Assembly: GCA_022843465.1 (NCBI GenBank)
Contig: JALHNO010000009.1
Coordinates: 129,637-193,636 of the forward strand
From: Pseudomonadota bacterium
GTDB lineage: Bacteria; Pseudomonadota; Gammaproteobacteria; Xanthomonadales; Ahniellaceae
Direction of reading: 5' to 3'
DNA: 64,000 nucleotides
Shown: positions 1 through 8,305 of the stretch, one piece after another
How positions within the stretch are numbered: position 1 is the stretch's first letter
How the letters are laid out: every line of letters starts with the position of its first letter
Made by a program: the position numbers and the translations under genes
Notes under the pieces: model-generated
Database searches by the model: none
Told to the model about the DNA's origin: nothing
What the model saw: only the letters and a program-made list of their open reading frames with translations

Positions 1-215
1 GTCGGACACCAGCCGTCACCGGCGGTGCCTGCGCTTTGCACAAGTCGCAGGGTGATGTTGCCGGTACCTGGCGCGATGCTGACATCGCGCGCCGTGCTGA
101 TCAGGTAAGGAACCGTGGTTCCGTTTCCAAGATCGAGGATCAGGTTCGCCGCTTGCGTGGCTGCGGAAGAGCAAAGGATCGCAAGACCCAATAGCAAGGA
201 ACGGCGCTGATTCAT
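1..215 (-). CDS. Secreted protein, N-terminal part only (cut by window edge)
   Basis: Seventy-one codons are visible, starting at the ATG complementary to 213-215, with a CGGAG ribosome site about ten bases upstream. The first 22 residues form a clear Sec signal peptide: an arginine pair, a leucine-rich core and a cleavage site near TQA/AN. The mature part begins with LILDLGNGTTV and looks like an extracellular beta-rich protein, but too little is present to assign a family. The gene runs off the left edge. It lies downstream of the type II secretion region on the same strand, so export of the mature protein is possible but not shown. Confidence 0.6.
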   Translation of the reverse strand, partial: MNQRRSLLLGLAILCSSAATQAANLILDLGNGTTVPYLISTARDVSIAPGTGNITLRLVQSAGTAGDGWCP

Positions 216-1030
216 GGCTGTCACTCCGGGAAACTCCAGTGAATAGTGGATTGCTTGGCGTGCTGTTGCAACTATGCAACGTCTCCGACCAGATTACCAG
301 TCGTGAAATTAACTTTTTGTGAGGCCGGCTCGTGCGATATCGCAATTTTCTCGAGTCAGCATTAGCTCGATCCGGGCTTGATTCAAGCCATGGTTCGGAT
401 TGGAAGGGCGGCACCCTACCCTGCCACGCAAACGACACATAGCATCTCAAGATGATACCCGGTGTGAGCTGAATGCACGGAATACGTGAGGTGCCAGACC
501 CTGCACGGGCCGCGATGGGCACACCGCGCGCGCGTCACGAAGACAGCCGCACTTCGCGACCATGCACTCTCGCGCCCGAGGTTATTTCTTGAGCGGGGCT
601 TCCCCGCTGCTTTTCAGTGGCCTGGTACGGCATCCATGGGGGAGGCCATTCCGACACTTTGGTGCGTTGATGACGGCATCTCAGGGAGATGCCCTACAAA
701 AACGCGCCCTGAAGGGTATCTCTGTGAGATGCCGTGCCAACACAGTGGCGGATTCTGGATGGCATCTCATGGAGATGACCTACAAAAGCGCGCCCCGAAG
801 GGTATCTCTGTGAGATACCGTGCCAACACAGCGGCGGATTCTGGATGGCATCTCAGGGAGATGCCCTACAAGAGCGTGTCTTGAAGGGCTTCTCTGTGAG
901 ATGCCGTGCCAACACAGCGGCGGATTCTGGATGGCATCTCACAGAGATGCCCTACATAAGCGAGCCCGGTAGGGCGTCCCTATGAGATCTCGCTTCAATG
1001 CGTCGGCCGATTGAAGTTTGGCTGGCGCAT
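216..1030. other. Long non-coding stretch
   Basis: I find no credible gene in these 815 bases. Open frames here have no ribosome site, use unusual residues and overlap the repeats. The left part must hold the promoter of the partial gene at 1-215. A perfect 7-bp stem (AGCGGGG-CTT-CCCCGCT) sits at 592-608. The right part, from 675, is a tandem palindromic repeat listed separately. Confidence 0.6.
675..990. repeat. 86-bp tandem repeat with paired hairpins (about 3.7 copies)
   Basis: GGCATCTC starts at 675, 761, 847 and 933, which gives an exact 86-bp period. Each unit holds two stem-loops with the same arms. One is GGCATCTC-AGG-GAGATGCC; the other is GGTATCTC-TGT-GAGATGCC, about 20 bases later. 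CTACAAAAGCGC-like sequence lies between them and GGCGGATTCTGGAT follows the second. The fourth copy decays after about 60 bases. The arrangement resembles REP/BIME-type intergenic palindromes. The unit length equals that of the larger array at 20014-20873. Confidence 0.85.
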
Positions 1031-1060
1031 AAAAAAAGACGCCCCCTTGCGGGGGCGTCT
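1031..1060 (-). terminator. Rho-independent terminator of the 1087-2670 gene
   Basis: A perfect 10-bp stem (AGACGCCCCC / GGGGGCGTCT) with a TTGC loop spans 1037-1060. It is followed on the minus strand by seven T residues. It lies 26 bases after the stop codon of the secreted-protein gene and ends the long minus-strand run. Confidence 0.9.
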
Positions 1061-1086
1061 TCGTCAAACACTTACCAGTTACCCGA

Positions 1087-2670
1087 TTACGGGGTGCCCG
1101 GCAGGTAGGTACGCGAACCGCGGTGCTTGAACAGACCCGAGTAGTTCGACAGTACGCCCGGAGTAACGTTCGAGTTGGTGATGCTGAGTGCCCAGAAACC
1201 GGACACCGGCAGACCGTAGAAGTTATTTCCGGCCAGATCTTCACGCATGATGTGCGTCTGCGGGCCATTGGCCGAAGTTGCACCAGCGTTGTAGAGGCCC
1301 AGACGCATCCAGCCTTCGGTCACGCCGAAGTCAACCGACTGCACGTTGGCCGTCAGCGTGGATCCGAAGATCCGCGAACCGCCGGTGACCGTGCCCTGGT
1401 TGAACGTCAGCACATTGGTTTCCCACAGCAGCTGCGGGATGACACCAATCTGCTCGGGCGGCTGCGGCGAGAACGGCACGCATCCATCCGGATCATCACA
1501 GAACGTCGCATCCGGACCTTCCTCACGGTTGAACACGCGCAGGTCGATATCGACCGGAGCGGTGCCCTGGGTGCCCGTGCGCGGGAAGATGCGCGGGAAC
1601 GGCGAGATCGCCGGAGCAGCAGAGCGGTCAACGTAGAAGTTCTTGGTCGGGAAGGTGATGACCCATTCCGAATCTGCGCCCAGCGAAGCCGTGGTGTTCA
1701 GCTCGTTGAAGATCGCGTCATTGGCGAACACGGCCGACACGGAGTCGATCGCGCTACCCGTCTGGGTAAAGGTCACACCAGCCGAAGCCAGCGGATAGGT
1801 CGCGGTGACGAGGCCACCGTTGGTGAACACGATGGCGGTTGCCTCGGCGTTCGCAACGTCGGTCACAGCGCTAGCCAGGTTGGGCAACAGCGAGCCCGGG
1901 CTGGTGTGCTGCTCGATCACGCTGAAGCTGTCGACTGCGTCGGCGTTGTAGCTGAACATCGTGCCGTTGACGGTGTCGACGATCGACGCGGCGCCGAACA
2001 GACCACCCGACGGGGGATCCATGTCGATGCTGTCGTTCGCAACCCAGTAGGCTACGCCCGGAGCTGCCAGCGTGTTCCACGCCTGCTGAACCTGACGGCA
2101 ATCAGCCGGCACGCCAGCGGAGTTGTGGGTGATCGCGTCGAGCGAATCTTCCAGAGCGTTGGTGACAACGCCCATTTCGATCATCTCGAAGTGACCTTCA
2201 CGCGTACGGGTCAGGCCATCGGGACCGGAATCGTTGTTGGTACCGGTGTACTGGTAGTTCAGGAACGGAGCATAACGGTTGCCGTTAGCCAGCTGCGGGA
2301 GCTGGCTGTTGGTCTTTATGGCCGGCGCCGTGCAGCTGTTGTCGAGCGTGACGAGGTTGCCCGCACCGGTGTCGCTGAGCGAGAAGATCGCAGCGGTCCA
2401 GACGTCGTACTCGGACAGGTACAGGTTGAAGTCGAGGACTTCGCGAGAGTTGCGACCCTCGAGGAAGCGCACCTTGACGGCCTTGCCCTGGTCGGTCGTG
2501 TTGACGACTGAGAGCAGAGTCTGGTTGCCGCCATTGACGGTGTAGTACGGATATACCAACACTTCACCCAGACCATCCGGGTTGATGTTTACTGCGTTAG
2601 CGACGCTCGCGATGCCCGCCACACCGGCGATGCCCGCGATGACCGCGTTCGTCAGGGCATTCTTTTTCAT
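1087..2670 (-). CDS. Secreted protein of unknown function
   Basis: The protein has 527 residues. I chose the ATG at 2668-2670 because AGGAG lies eight bases upstream and because it gives a clean signal peptide (MKKNALTNAVIAGIAG, then cleavage near VANA/VN). The longer frame upstream has no ribosome site. The mature protein starts with NINPDGLGEVLVYPYYTVN and is rich in Asn, Thr and Gly, with few charged residues and several Asp-rich loops, as in secreted or surface beta proteins. I recall similar conserved proteins in other gammaproteobacteria, all without a function. It follows the secretin gene and a lipoprotein gene on the same strand, and a strong terminator follows it. A possible promoter (TTGCAT, 17 bases, TAGCAT) lies in the gap before it. 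It could be a substrate of the neighbouring type II system; this is inferred from position only. Confidence 0.75.
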   Translation of the reverse strand: MKKNALTNAVIAGIAGVAGIASVANAVNINPDGLGEVLVYPYYTVNGGNQTLLSVVNTTDQGKAVKVRFLEGRNSREVLDFNLYLSEYDVWTAAIFSLSDTGAGNLVTLDNSCTAPAIKTNSQLPQLANGNRYAPFLNYQYTGTNNDSGPDGLTRTREGHFEMIEMGVVTNALEDSLDAITHNSAGVPADCRQVQQAWNTLAAPGVAYWVANDSIDMDPPSGGLFGAASIVDTVNGTMFSYNADAVDSFSVIEQHTSPGSLLPNLASAVTDVANAEATAIVFTNGGLVTATYPLASAGVTFTQTGSAIDSVSAVFANDAIFNELNTTASLGADSEWVITFPTKNFYVDRSAAPAISPFPRIFPRTGTQGTAPVDIDLRVFNREEGPDATFCDDPDGCVPFSPQPPEQIGVIPQLLWETNVLTFNQGTVTGGSRIFGSTLTANVQSVDFGVTEGWMRLGLYNAGATSANGPQTHIMREDLAGNNFYGLPVSGFWALSITNSNVTPGVLSNYSGLFKHRGSRTYLPGTP

Positions 2671-2809
2671 CACAACACTCCTAAATTGATCACAGGGCTT
2701 TGTTTGCTTGCTTCTGCCTCGCCCTGCCTTGACGTTTGAACGCCAAGTGCGAACGGGGCAGGCAACAGCAAGCCTAATGCTAGGGCAAGGGTCAAGGCAA
2801 TGCAATCCC
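2671..2809 (-). promoter_or_regulatory. Probable promoter region of the secreted-protein gene, with hairpin
   Basis: On the minus strand this gap contains TTGCAT-17-TAGCAT, and also TTGACC with poorer spacing to TAGGCT. Between the promoter-like sequence and the gene lies a two-part stem: CCCTGCC/GGGGCAGG around an inner CTTGACGTT/AACGCCAAG with one mismatch. The hairpin could act as an end for the lipoprotein transcript or as a leader structure. The promoter calls are by eye. Confidence 0.3.
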
Positions 2810-3427
2810 TCAACCGCCGACATCAGTGGGCAAATAGTACCAGACGCCGTCGATGCTGATCCAGCGCTCCTTGACATAGGCAAACGACTCCGCAACGGCC
2901 ATTCCCGCGGAGATTTTCACTTTGAAATCGACCAGGGCGGTTACCTCACAGGAGGTCGCGTCAGTGCATTCGGCGTGGTCGAAGGTGGCCCGATGCCAGC
3001 GCACAGGACGCGAGGCCATCTCATTGCCATACTTGACACGATCATGCGTTTGCTGATACCCGGGACTCAAGTAGTCGAAGGCCTGATCGCCGCGCTGGGC
3101 GATCAGCAGGGCCCAGCGCTCGACGACCCGCTGCTTGAGCTCGGCCTTCGGGTCGCGCTTTGCTGCGATGTCGACACTGTCCGTGTTCAACATCTTGGGT
3201 GCTTCGGCCGCAACCGCGGTGGCGGGCTGTTCCGGGTGCGGTGGCCAGACGCCGCCGGGAGTTACCGATTGCGTTGGCTCGGAGTTCACCTTGCTGACCG
3301 GCTTGGTGTAAGCCACCCGCTTGGCGTCGCCGGCCCGGGTTCCTTTTTCGCCGGTACTGGCGCAACCCGACAGTCCTGACAGGCTGCCGGCCATGATGGC
3401 CAGCACGAGCCACTGAGTGATCTTCAT
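2810..3427 (-). CDS. Predicted lipoprotein next to the type II secretion operon
   Basis: The protein has 205 residues and starts at the ATG at 3425-3427, after a GGAAG site. A type II signal peptide with lipobox LSGC places the lipid on Cys22. A Pro/Ala-rich linker (about 40-85) follows. The C-terminal 100 residues (ERWALLIAQRGDQAFDYLSP ... GVWYYLP) have the look of NTF2-like or DUF4440-type folds, in which a conserved Trp/Tyr core lines a small pocket, but I see no catalytic set. There is one Cys pair in the domain (CTDATSC). It is about 70 bases downstream of gspD and may be transcribed with it. A role in secretin assembly or stability would fit the position but is a guess. Confidence 0.65.
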   Translation of the reverse strand: MKITQWLVLAIMAGSLSGLSGCASTGEKGTRAGDAKRVAYTKPVSKVNSEPTQSVTPGGVWPPHPEQPATAVAAEAPKMLNTDSVDIAAKRDPKAELKQRVVERWALLIAQRGDQAFDYLSPGYQQTHDRVKYGNEMASRPVRWHRATFDHAECTDATSCEVTALVDFKVKISAGMAVAESFAYVKERWISIDGVWYYLPTDVGG

Positions 3428-3500
3428 ATGCGTCTTCCTTCAACAGGGTGGAATTGAACTCGCCCGGTAGCTCCAGGGAGCTGCCGCTGGCGGATGCGGA

Positions 3501-5840
3501 TCAGAGCTTGCCGGTCTTCAGGATGGGCTGCAGTCCCTTGAAGCGCTTCTGGTACTCGTCGGTAAGGGTACGTGCCGACTCGGCGCTGTCGATGACGGTG
3601 GGCTTGATCAAGACCAGGATTTCCTGGCGACTGCTGATCTTCGACGTCGTACCAAACAGTCGACCCAGGACCGGAATATTGACCAGGCCGGGAATCCCGC
3701 CCTTGGAGACCGATTCCGACTCTTCGATCAGACCCGCCAGCACGACGGTCTCCCCGCTCTGTACCGCGATCTCGGTCTGGATGGTGCTCTTGTCAACCGG
3801 TGGATTGCCGTTCACGCCGTCCGACGCCAGTCCGGGCACGCTCTTCTCCTGCTTGATCTCCATGTACACCAGCCCACCTGGATTGACGCGCGGCGTGACA
3901 TCCAGCGTAATGCCGGTATCGCGGTACTGGACCTGGGTGAAGGCATTGCTGACACCACCCGGATTATTGGGATCATTGATCACACCACCGGTATTGCCGA
4001 GCGAAACACTGGACACCGGAATCGAGGTACCCGAGTTGATGCTGGCCGTCTTGTTGTTGAGCACGACCAGCGAAGGCGCTGACAGCACCTGGGCGTTGCC
4101 GCGCTTCTGCAACATGTCGACGATGGCCTCGGCTTCGGTATTGAGGAAGGTCCAGGCCAGGCCAGAGGAGCCGGAAACCGATCCCGCGGCACTGCTCCAG
4201 ACGTTGCGCAGCGGCAGGTTGGCCGCCTGCCTACGTTCGTTGTCGGCACGACGCAGATTTCGATAGGCGGTATTGGCGGCGTTCTCACTCTCACGCTCGA
4301 AGAACCATTTGACGCCGAAGCGCAGCTCGCCACTCAGATCGACCCGCAGAATCTTTGCTTCGATATGCACCTGCAAGGGCACGATGTCGAGACGCTTGAT
4401 GGCGCCCAGGATCGCTTCATACTCACCCGGCGTGGCACGGATCATCAGCGCATTGCTTTCCTCGATCGAGGTGATCCGGATGTCCTCGCTGCTGACTACC
4501 GAGATGCCTTCGTTGGAAGCCGGCTGCAGATTGTTCTTCGGCTCGGGAGCGGGCCGATCCCGCATGCCGGTATTGGTGCTCTTGATCTCGACTGCTTCCT
4601 GCCCCGGCGCCACCGAGCCGATGCCCGAGGGTCGCGCACCCGAACCCGAACCCGAACTGCCGCCACCGAACACTTCGGTGAGCTTGTCGCCGAGATCGAC
4701 CGCCTTGACGTTCTTGACGTAGTAGACGTAGAGCTGGGCACCCGACTCGCTGCCGCCACGATCCAGACGCCGCAACCATTCCTCGGCGCGCCCCAGATAC
4801 TCGGGCTGCGGCGTAATCACCAGCACCGCATTGATGCGCTCGATCGGCATGAAGCGGAAGAGGCCAGCCAGCGGCGTCGGGCCACCCTCGCCGAAGATCT
4901 TTTCCAGTTCCGGTACAACGGTTGCCGCCTCGACCCGCTCCAGCGGATAGATGCCGACCGACATTCCCGAGAGCCAGTCAACATCGAAGGTCTCGATGGT
5001 CTGCAGATAGTTGTCGAGGTCTGAACGGGTACCGGCGAGAACGATCATGCTGCGACTGTTGTCGGCCTTCAGGATGGCGCCGGCGCGCGCATACGGCGTC
5101 AGCAGCTCCTGCATCGCAGTGGCCGAAATATATTTGAGCGGGATCGCGCGAACTTCGTAGCCACGTGCCTGGATGGTCGGACCGGTGCGCGGTACCAGAT
5201 TGCCCGGGATCGCCTGCGCCATCGGCAGCACGGTGTAGCGACCATCCTGGTACACCAGGGTCGCATTGTTCCAGGCCAGCAGCATTTCCAGCACGCTCAT
5301 CGCCTGGTCGCTGCTGATCGGCTTGGCGGTTGCGAAGGTCACCTGGCCGGAAAGTCCGGGCGCAATGACATAGTTTTCCTGCAGGATGTCGCCGAGAATC
5401 GCCTTCACCACTGACTGCAGGGACTCGGCCTCGAAGTTGAAGACGACCTCGCCACTGGCATCGGATTCCGGGCTGCGCCGGGTCGCCGCTTCCTCATTGA
5501 GAAACTTTCCAGTTCCAACCTCGACCTTGGCACGCGCCGCAGTCGGCTCGGCATCATTGCCGTCGGACGGCAGAGTGAGCGGCGCATTGGGGTCGGCAGC
5601 AGGCGTCACCGGCGTCACCGGCGTGGCAGGCTGCTCGTAGCGATTCGCCGAGCGCTCATTGGCAGCCGCCTCATCGCTCGCAACTGTGGCGCTATCCACG
5701 TGGTCTTCGGCAGCAAACCCGTCGCGCGCGGGGCTGGCCGCGCACCCGATCATGATCAGCGGCACGGACAGCATCAGACTGAAAGCGATTCTTCGCACGT
5801 TGTTACTCCAAAAACCCTGACTCATGAATTCGATGATCAC
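3501..5840 (-). CDS. gspD: Type II secretion secretin (XpsD-type lipoprotein)
   Basis: GspD forms the outer-membrane channel through which folded proteins leave the cell. The 779-residue chain has a lipobox ending at Cys33 (LIMIGC), as in the lipoprotein secretin XpsD of Xanthomonas. The usual N0-N3 repeats follow (FNFEAESLQSVVKAI, YVIAPGLSGQVTF). A Gly/Ser linker lies near 390-405. The C-terminal secretin domain contains VHIEAKILRVDLSGELRFG and the conserved VPGLASDG...GIPGLVNIPVLG region. The start is the GTG at 5838-5840, which overlaps the gspN stop as GTGA and has AGGA upstream; an ATG five codons later lacks a ribosome site. It is the last gsp gene of the operon, as in xps. Confidence 0.95.
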   Translation of the reverse strand: MIIEFMSQGFWSNNVRRIAFSLMLSVPLIMIGCAASPARDGFAAEDHVDSATVASDEAAANERSANRYEQPATPVTPVTPAADPNAPLTLPSDGNDAEPTAARAKVEVGTGKFLNEEAATRRSPESDASGEVVFNFEAESLQSVVKAILGDILQENYVIAPGLSGQVTFATAKPISSDQAMSVLEMLLAWNNATLVYQDGRYTVLPMAQAIPGNLVPRTGPTIQARGYEVRAIPLKYISATAMQELLTPYARAGAILKADNSRSMIVLAGTRSDLDNYLQTIETFDVDWLSGMSVGIYPLERVEAATVVPELEKIFGEGGPTPLAGLFRFMPIERINAVLVITPQPEYLGRAEEWLRRLDRGGSESGAQLYVYYVKNVKAVDLGDKLTEVFGGGSSGSGSGARPSGIGSVAPGQEAVEIKSTNTGMRDRPAPEPKNNLQPASNEGISVVSSEDIRITSIEESNALMIRATPGEYEAILGAIKRLDIVPLQVHIEAKILRVDLSGELRFGVKWFFERESENAANTAYRNLRRADNERRQAANLPLRNVWSSAAGSVSGSSGLAWTFLNTEAEAIVDMLQKRGNAQVLSAPSLVVLNNKTASINSGTSIPVSSVSLGNTGGVINDPNNPGGVSNAFTQVQYRDTGITLDVTPRVNPGGLVYMEIKQEKSVPGLASDGVNGNPPVDKSTIQTEIAVQSGETVVLAGLIEESESVSKGGIPGLVNIPVLGRLFGTTSKISSRQEILVLIKPTVIDSAESARTLTDEYQKRFKGLQPILKTGKL

Positions 5841-6547
5841 TGCGTCTTTTCCTGCGAACGCATTCTTTCGGCTTCTTCGCGCAACTGCTTGCGCCTTTCC
5901 TCGATACGCTTCCGGATCTCTTCCGCGCGCACCTGGTTGTTGCCATCGGGCGCCTGCTCGGGCGGCGTCGTCGCCAGCGCCGGCGGCGCCGGAGCCGCCA
6001 TACCGGGTGGCAATGGTGCTCCGGCGGCAGCGGCTGCTGTGTTCACATCCAGCTCCAGATCCTGTCTTCCCAGGCCCTGGCCCTCGAACACGGCACCTCT
6101 TGGCCTGACTTCGACAAGTTTCCAGCCACTTTGTTCACCCTCCAGTGCAGATCCGACCTTCACGACCGAGGAAAGCCCGGTGTTGTTGTCGCGCACGATG
6201 GCAATCTTGACCTTGGGGGTGATCAGAATACTGGTCAGTGTGACATTGATCGGCTGGGCGGTCGGCTCGGCGCCGGCGCCGTCCTCAGCGACCACGGCGT
6301 CCACCGGCGTGGGTTCGCGGGTCTCATTGAATACCGGATGCGCGAGCACGCCGGCGTAATCGCCCCAGGACGGCAGTTTGAACACGCTGCGATCGAGCGC
6401 CGACAGCGCGCTGGCTTCGACACCACGCTCACTGGCCGGCAGCAGGCGGTAGCCATCGCCCAGTCCCAGCATCTGGGCCGCGCCAAGCCCGGCCAGGGAG
6501 GCAGCGATAGAGGAAAGCAGGATGGTAATCCGGCGCGACGGCGTCAT
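5837..6547 (-). CDS. gspN: Type II secretion inner-membrane protein XpsN/GspC-like
   Basis: In Xanthomonas, XpsN takes the place of GspC and links the inner-membrane platform to the secretin. This 236-residue protein has one N-terminal membrane span (about 8-28). A homology region follows (LAHPVFNETREP, then ILITPKVKIAIVRDNNTG ... AVFEGQG, about 68-160) that matches the GspC HR domain. There is no PDZ domain. The C-terminus is a Pro/Ala linker followed by a charged helix (VRAEEIRKRIEERRKQ) that probably forms a coiled coil. The gene lies between gspM and gspD with four-base overlaps on both sides. I did not see a separate gspC in the window, so this is probably the GspC equivalent. Confidence 0.85.
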   Translation of the reverse strand: MTPSRRITILLSSIAASLAGLGAAQMLGLGDGYRLLPASERGVEASALSALDRSVFKLPSWGDYAGVLAHPVFNETREPTPVDAVVAEDGAGAEPTAQPINVTLTSILITPKVKIAIVRDNNTGLSSVVKVGSALEGEQSGWKLVEVRPRGAVFEGQGLGRQDLELDVNTAAAAAGAPLPPGMAAPAPPALATTPPEQAPDGNNQVRAEEIRKRIEERRKQLREEAERMRSQEKTQ

Positions 6548-7185
6548 GATGCGTCCCTGCCCTTCGACTTGTCCGTCTTGTCGGCAGAGCCGACGCGCTT
6601 GCGGATGTAGCCATAAAGGTCGAAGCGGATGTCGAGGTAGGTCGAAATCTTGTTCTGACCTGGCTGCACATAGCCCTGCTGGCGGAAAATCTGCAGATCG
6701 TCGACGAACAGAAAGGGGCTGGCGCCCTCCAGGTCGTAGAGGATTCCTGCGAACGGCTCGAGGTCGCAGCGGAGCCTGACCTTGATGGTCACCCGCTCGA
6801 AGCGTTCGGGATCATTGGCATGCGAGTACTGGTTCATGATGACCTGGCATCGGGTCGGATCGGTCGCGTGGGTGGCGACCACCTGCTTCAATCGCTGGGT
6901 CAGGCCGGCGGCCGCCGATTCGAAGTCGGCTTCGGGCAGGAAGGCGGGGCTGCTCAGCTCGAACTGCTGCACTTCCGCCAACTGCTGTTCCAGCGCCGGG
7001 CGTTCGGCGGCCTTCTCGCGGAATTTCAGCTCCTGTTCGCGCAGATCGCTGATCTGGCTACCGATCTCGATGTGACGGGCGGTGAACCACCAGTGCACAC
7101 CAAACAGATAGGCCAGAGCCAGCGCGATGGCGAGCAGCACCACTGCAAGAAAGCGACCGTGCTCAGGACTTGGGAGCAGCTGCAT
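6544..7185 (-). CDS. gspM: Type II secretion platform protein GspM
   Basis: GspM is a bitopic inner-membrane protein that binds GspL and helps couple the ATPase to pseudopilus growth. The 213-residue chain has one membrane span at about 13-33 (FLAVVLLAIALALAYLFG). A periplasmic helix with coiled-coil character follows (ISDLREQELKFREKAAE), then a ferredoxin-like domain ending in FLFVDDLQIFRQQG. That layout is usual for XpsM. The gene overlaps gspL by 23 bases and gspN by four, so the three are surely translated together. Confidence 0.85.
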   Translation of the reverse strand: MQLLPSPEHGRFLAVVLLAIALALAYLFGVHWWFTARHIEIGSQISDLREQELKFREKAAERPALEQQLAEVQQFELSSPAFLPEADFESAAAGLTQRLKQVVATHATDPTRCQVIMNQYSHANDPERFERVTIKVRLRCDLEPFAGILYDLEGASPFLFVDDLQIFRQQGYVQPGQNKISTYLDIRFDLYGYIRKRVGSADKTDKSKGRDAS

Positions 7186-8305
7186 TGGCGCCCTCCTGCT
7201 CGATTTTACGGGCCCGCGCCTGGATCAGGAACTGTTCCTTGCGGGTACGCGCGTCCGGGGTGATGGCGCCCTGCAAGGCTGGCCCCTGCAGCGTGGTCGA
7301 AGGCTGCAGGATGGCGATCAGCGAGGCCGCCTCGTCACTGTTGCCCTGGATCTGGATCTCGCCACGGTTGACTGAAAGCCGAACCAGGGCAGTGTGCTTG
7401 GGCAGACGATCGGTCAGTTCACGCAGGATATTGATGGTGACCGGATGTTCCTGCTTGCGCGAGGCCAGAAAGTTGGCGCCTTCGATCGCCTCGTCCAGGG
7501 CTTCGTTGAGCTTGGCGGTCTGCTTCGCCTCGACCCTGACGGTATCCACTTCGGCCTGCAAGGCCTCCAGCGCCTGCGCGCGCCCGGCGACCGAGCGCTG
7601 CATCACCGTGACCAGAAGCACCAGACAGACCGCCCCCAGCACCAGATTCAGACGCAATGCCGAATTGGTGCGCTGGGCACGCGCCTCGGCCGGCAACAGA
7701 TTGAAGCCGAGGCGATTGCCGTTGCCATCGCGGCCATCGAGCGCCTGCAACGCGATCCCGGCGGCAGCGAGCGGGGTCGTCAGATCATCGGCCCGCGTCC
7801 GCGGTGCCAGCAGGACATCGACGTACAGCAGCTTGGCAACCGGATCGCGACGGGCGATGCGGAAATCGCAACGTACCTGGTCGGCGCGGAATGGCGTCTG
7901 CCGATCCAGTTCGAAGGCAATCACCTGTGCGAGATTTTCCTCCGCCGCCATCGGCAGGCTGAGCCGGCGCTCGAGAAAGTCCCCGCGCGGCAACAGGCTG
8001 ACGATGTCCGCCGTGGTCTCGCCGGACCGCTGCATCCGCTCGGCAAGGGCGCGCAGTTCCTCGGCCCCGGCTTCCAGCGAAAGCGTCTCGACCTGGTCCG
8101 GCGCATCGCTCCGGCGCAACAACCAGCCTGACTCCTCGCGGCTGAGCAGGACCTCGTCGCGACGCTCGACAAACCACTCGCGCAGACGTGCCGGCAAAAA
8201 AGTCGCAAGCTCACCGCCCCACCAGGACAGGAACCTGCGGGCAGCACTGTTGCGGTAGGTCGCAACAAAACGCGCGACCCACCTGTTGAAGTTCATTGCA
8301 GCCAT
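7163..8305 (-). CDS. gspL: Type II secretion platform protein GspL
   Basis: GspL recruits the ATPase GspE to the inner membrane. The 380-residue chain has a cytoplasmic actin-like domain in the first 215 residues (LLSREESGWLLRR, FLERRLSLPMAAEENLAQV). One membrane span follows at about 225-245 (LNLVLGAVCLVLLVTV), then a periplasmic helix and a small alpha/beta domain (TALVRLSVNRGEIQIQGN). The start ATG overlaps the gspK stop (TGATG), with GGGAG nine bases upstream. Length and domain order are normal for XpsL. Confidence 0.88.
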   Translation of the reverse strand: MAAMNFNRWVARFVATYRNSAARRFLSWWGGELATFLPARLREWFVERRDEVLLSREESGWLLRRSDAPDQVETLSLEAGAEELRALAERMQRSGETTADIVSLLPRGDFLERRLSLPMAAEENLAQVIAFELDRQTPFRADQVRCDFRIARRDPVAKLLYVDVLLAPRTRADDLTTPLAAAGIALQALDGRDGNGNRLGFNLLPAEARAQRTNSALRLNLVLGAVCLVLLVTVMQRSVAGRAQALEALQAEVDTVRVEAKQTAKLNEALDEAIEGANFLASRKQEHPVTINILRELTDRLPKHTALVRLSVNRGEIQIQGNSDEAASLIAILQPSTTLQGPALQGAITPDARTRKEQFLIQARARKIEQEGANAAAPKS

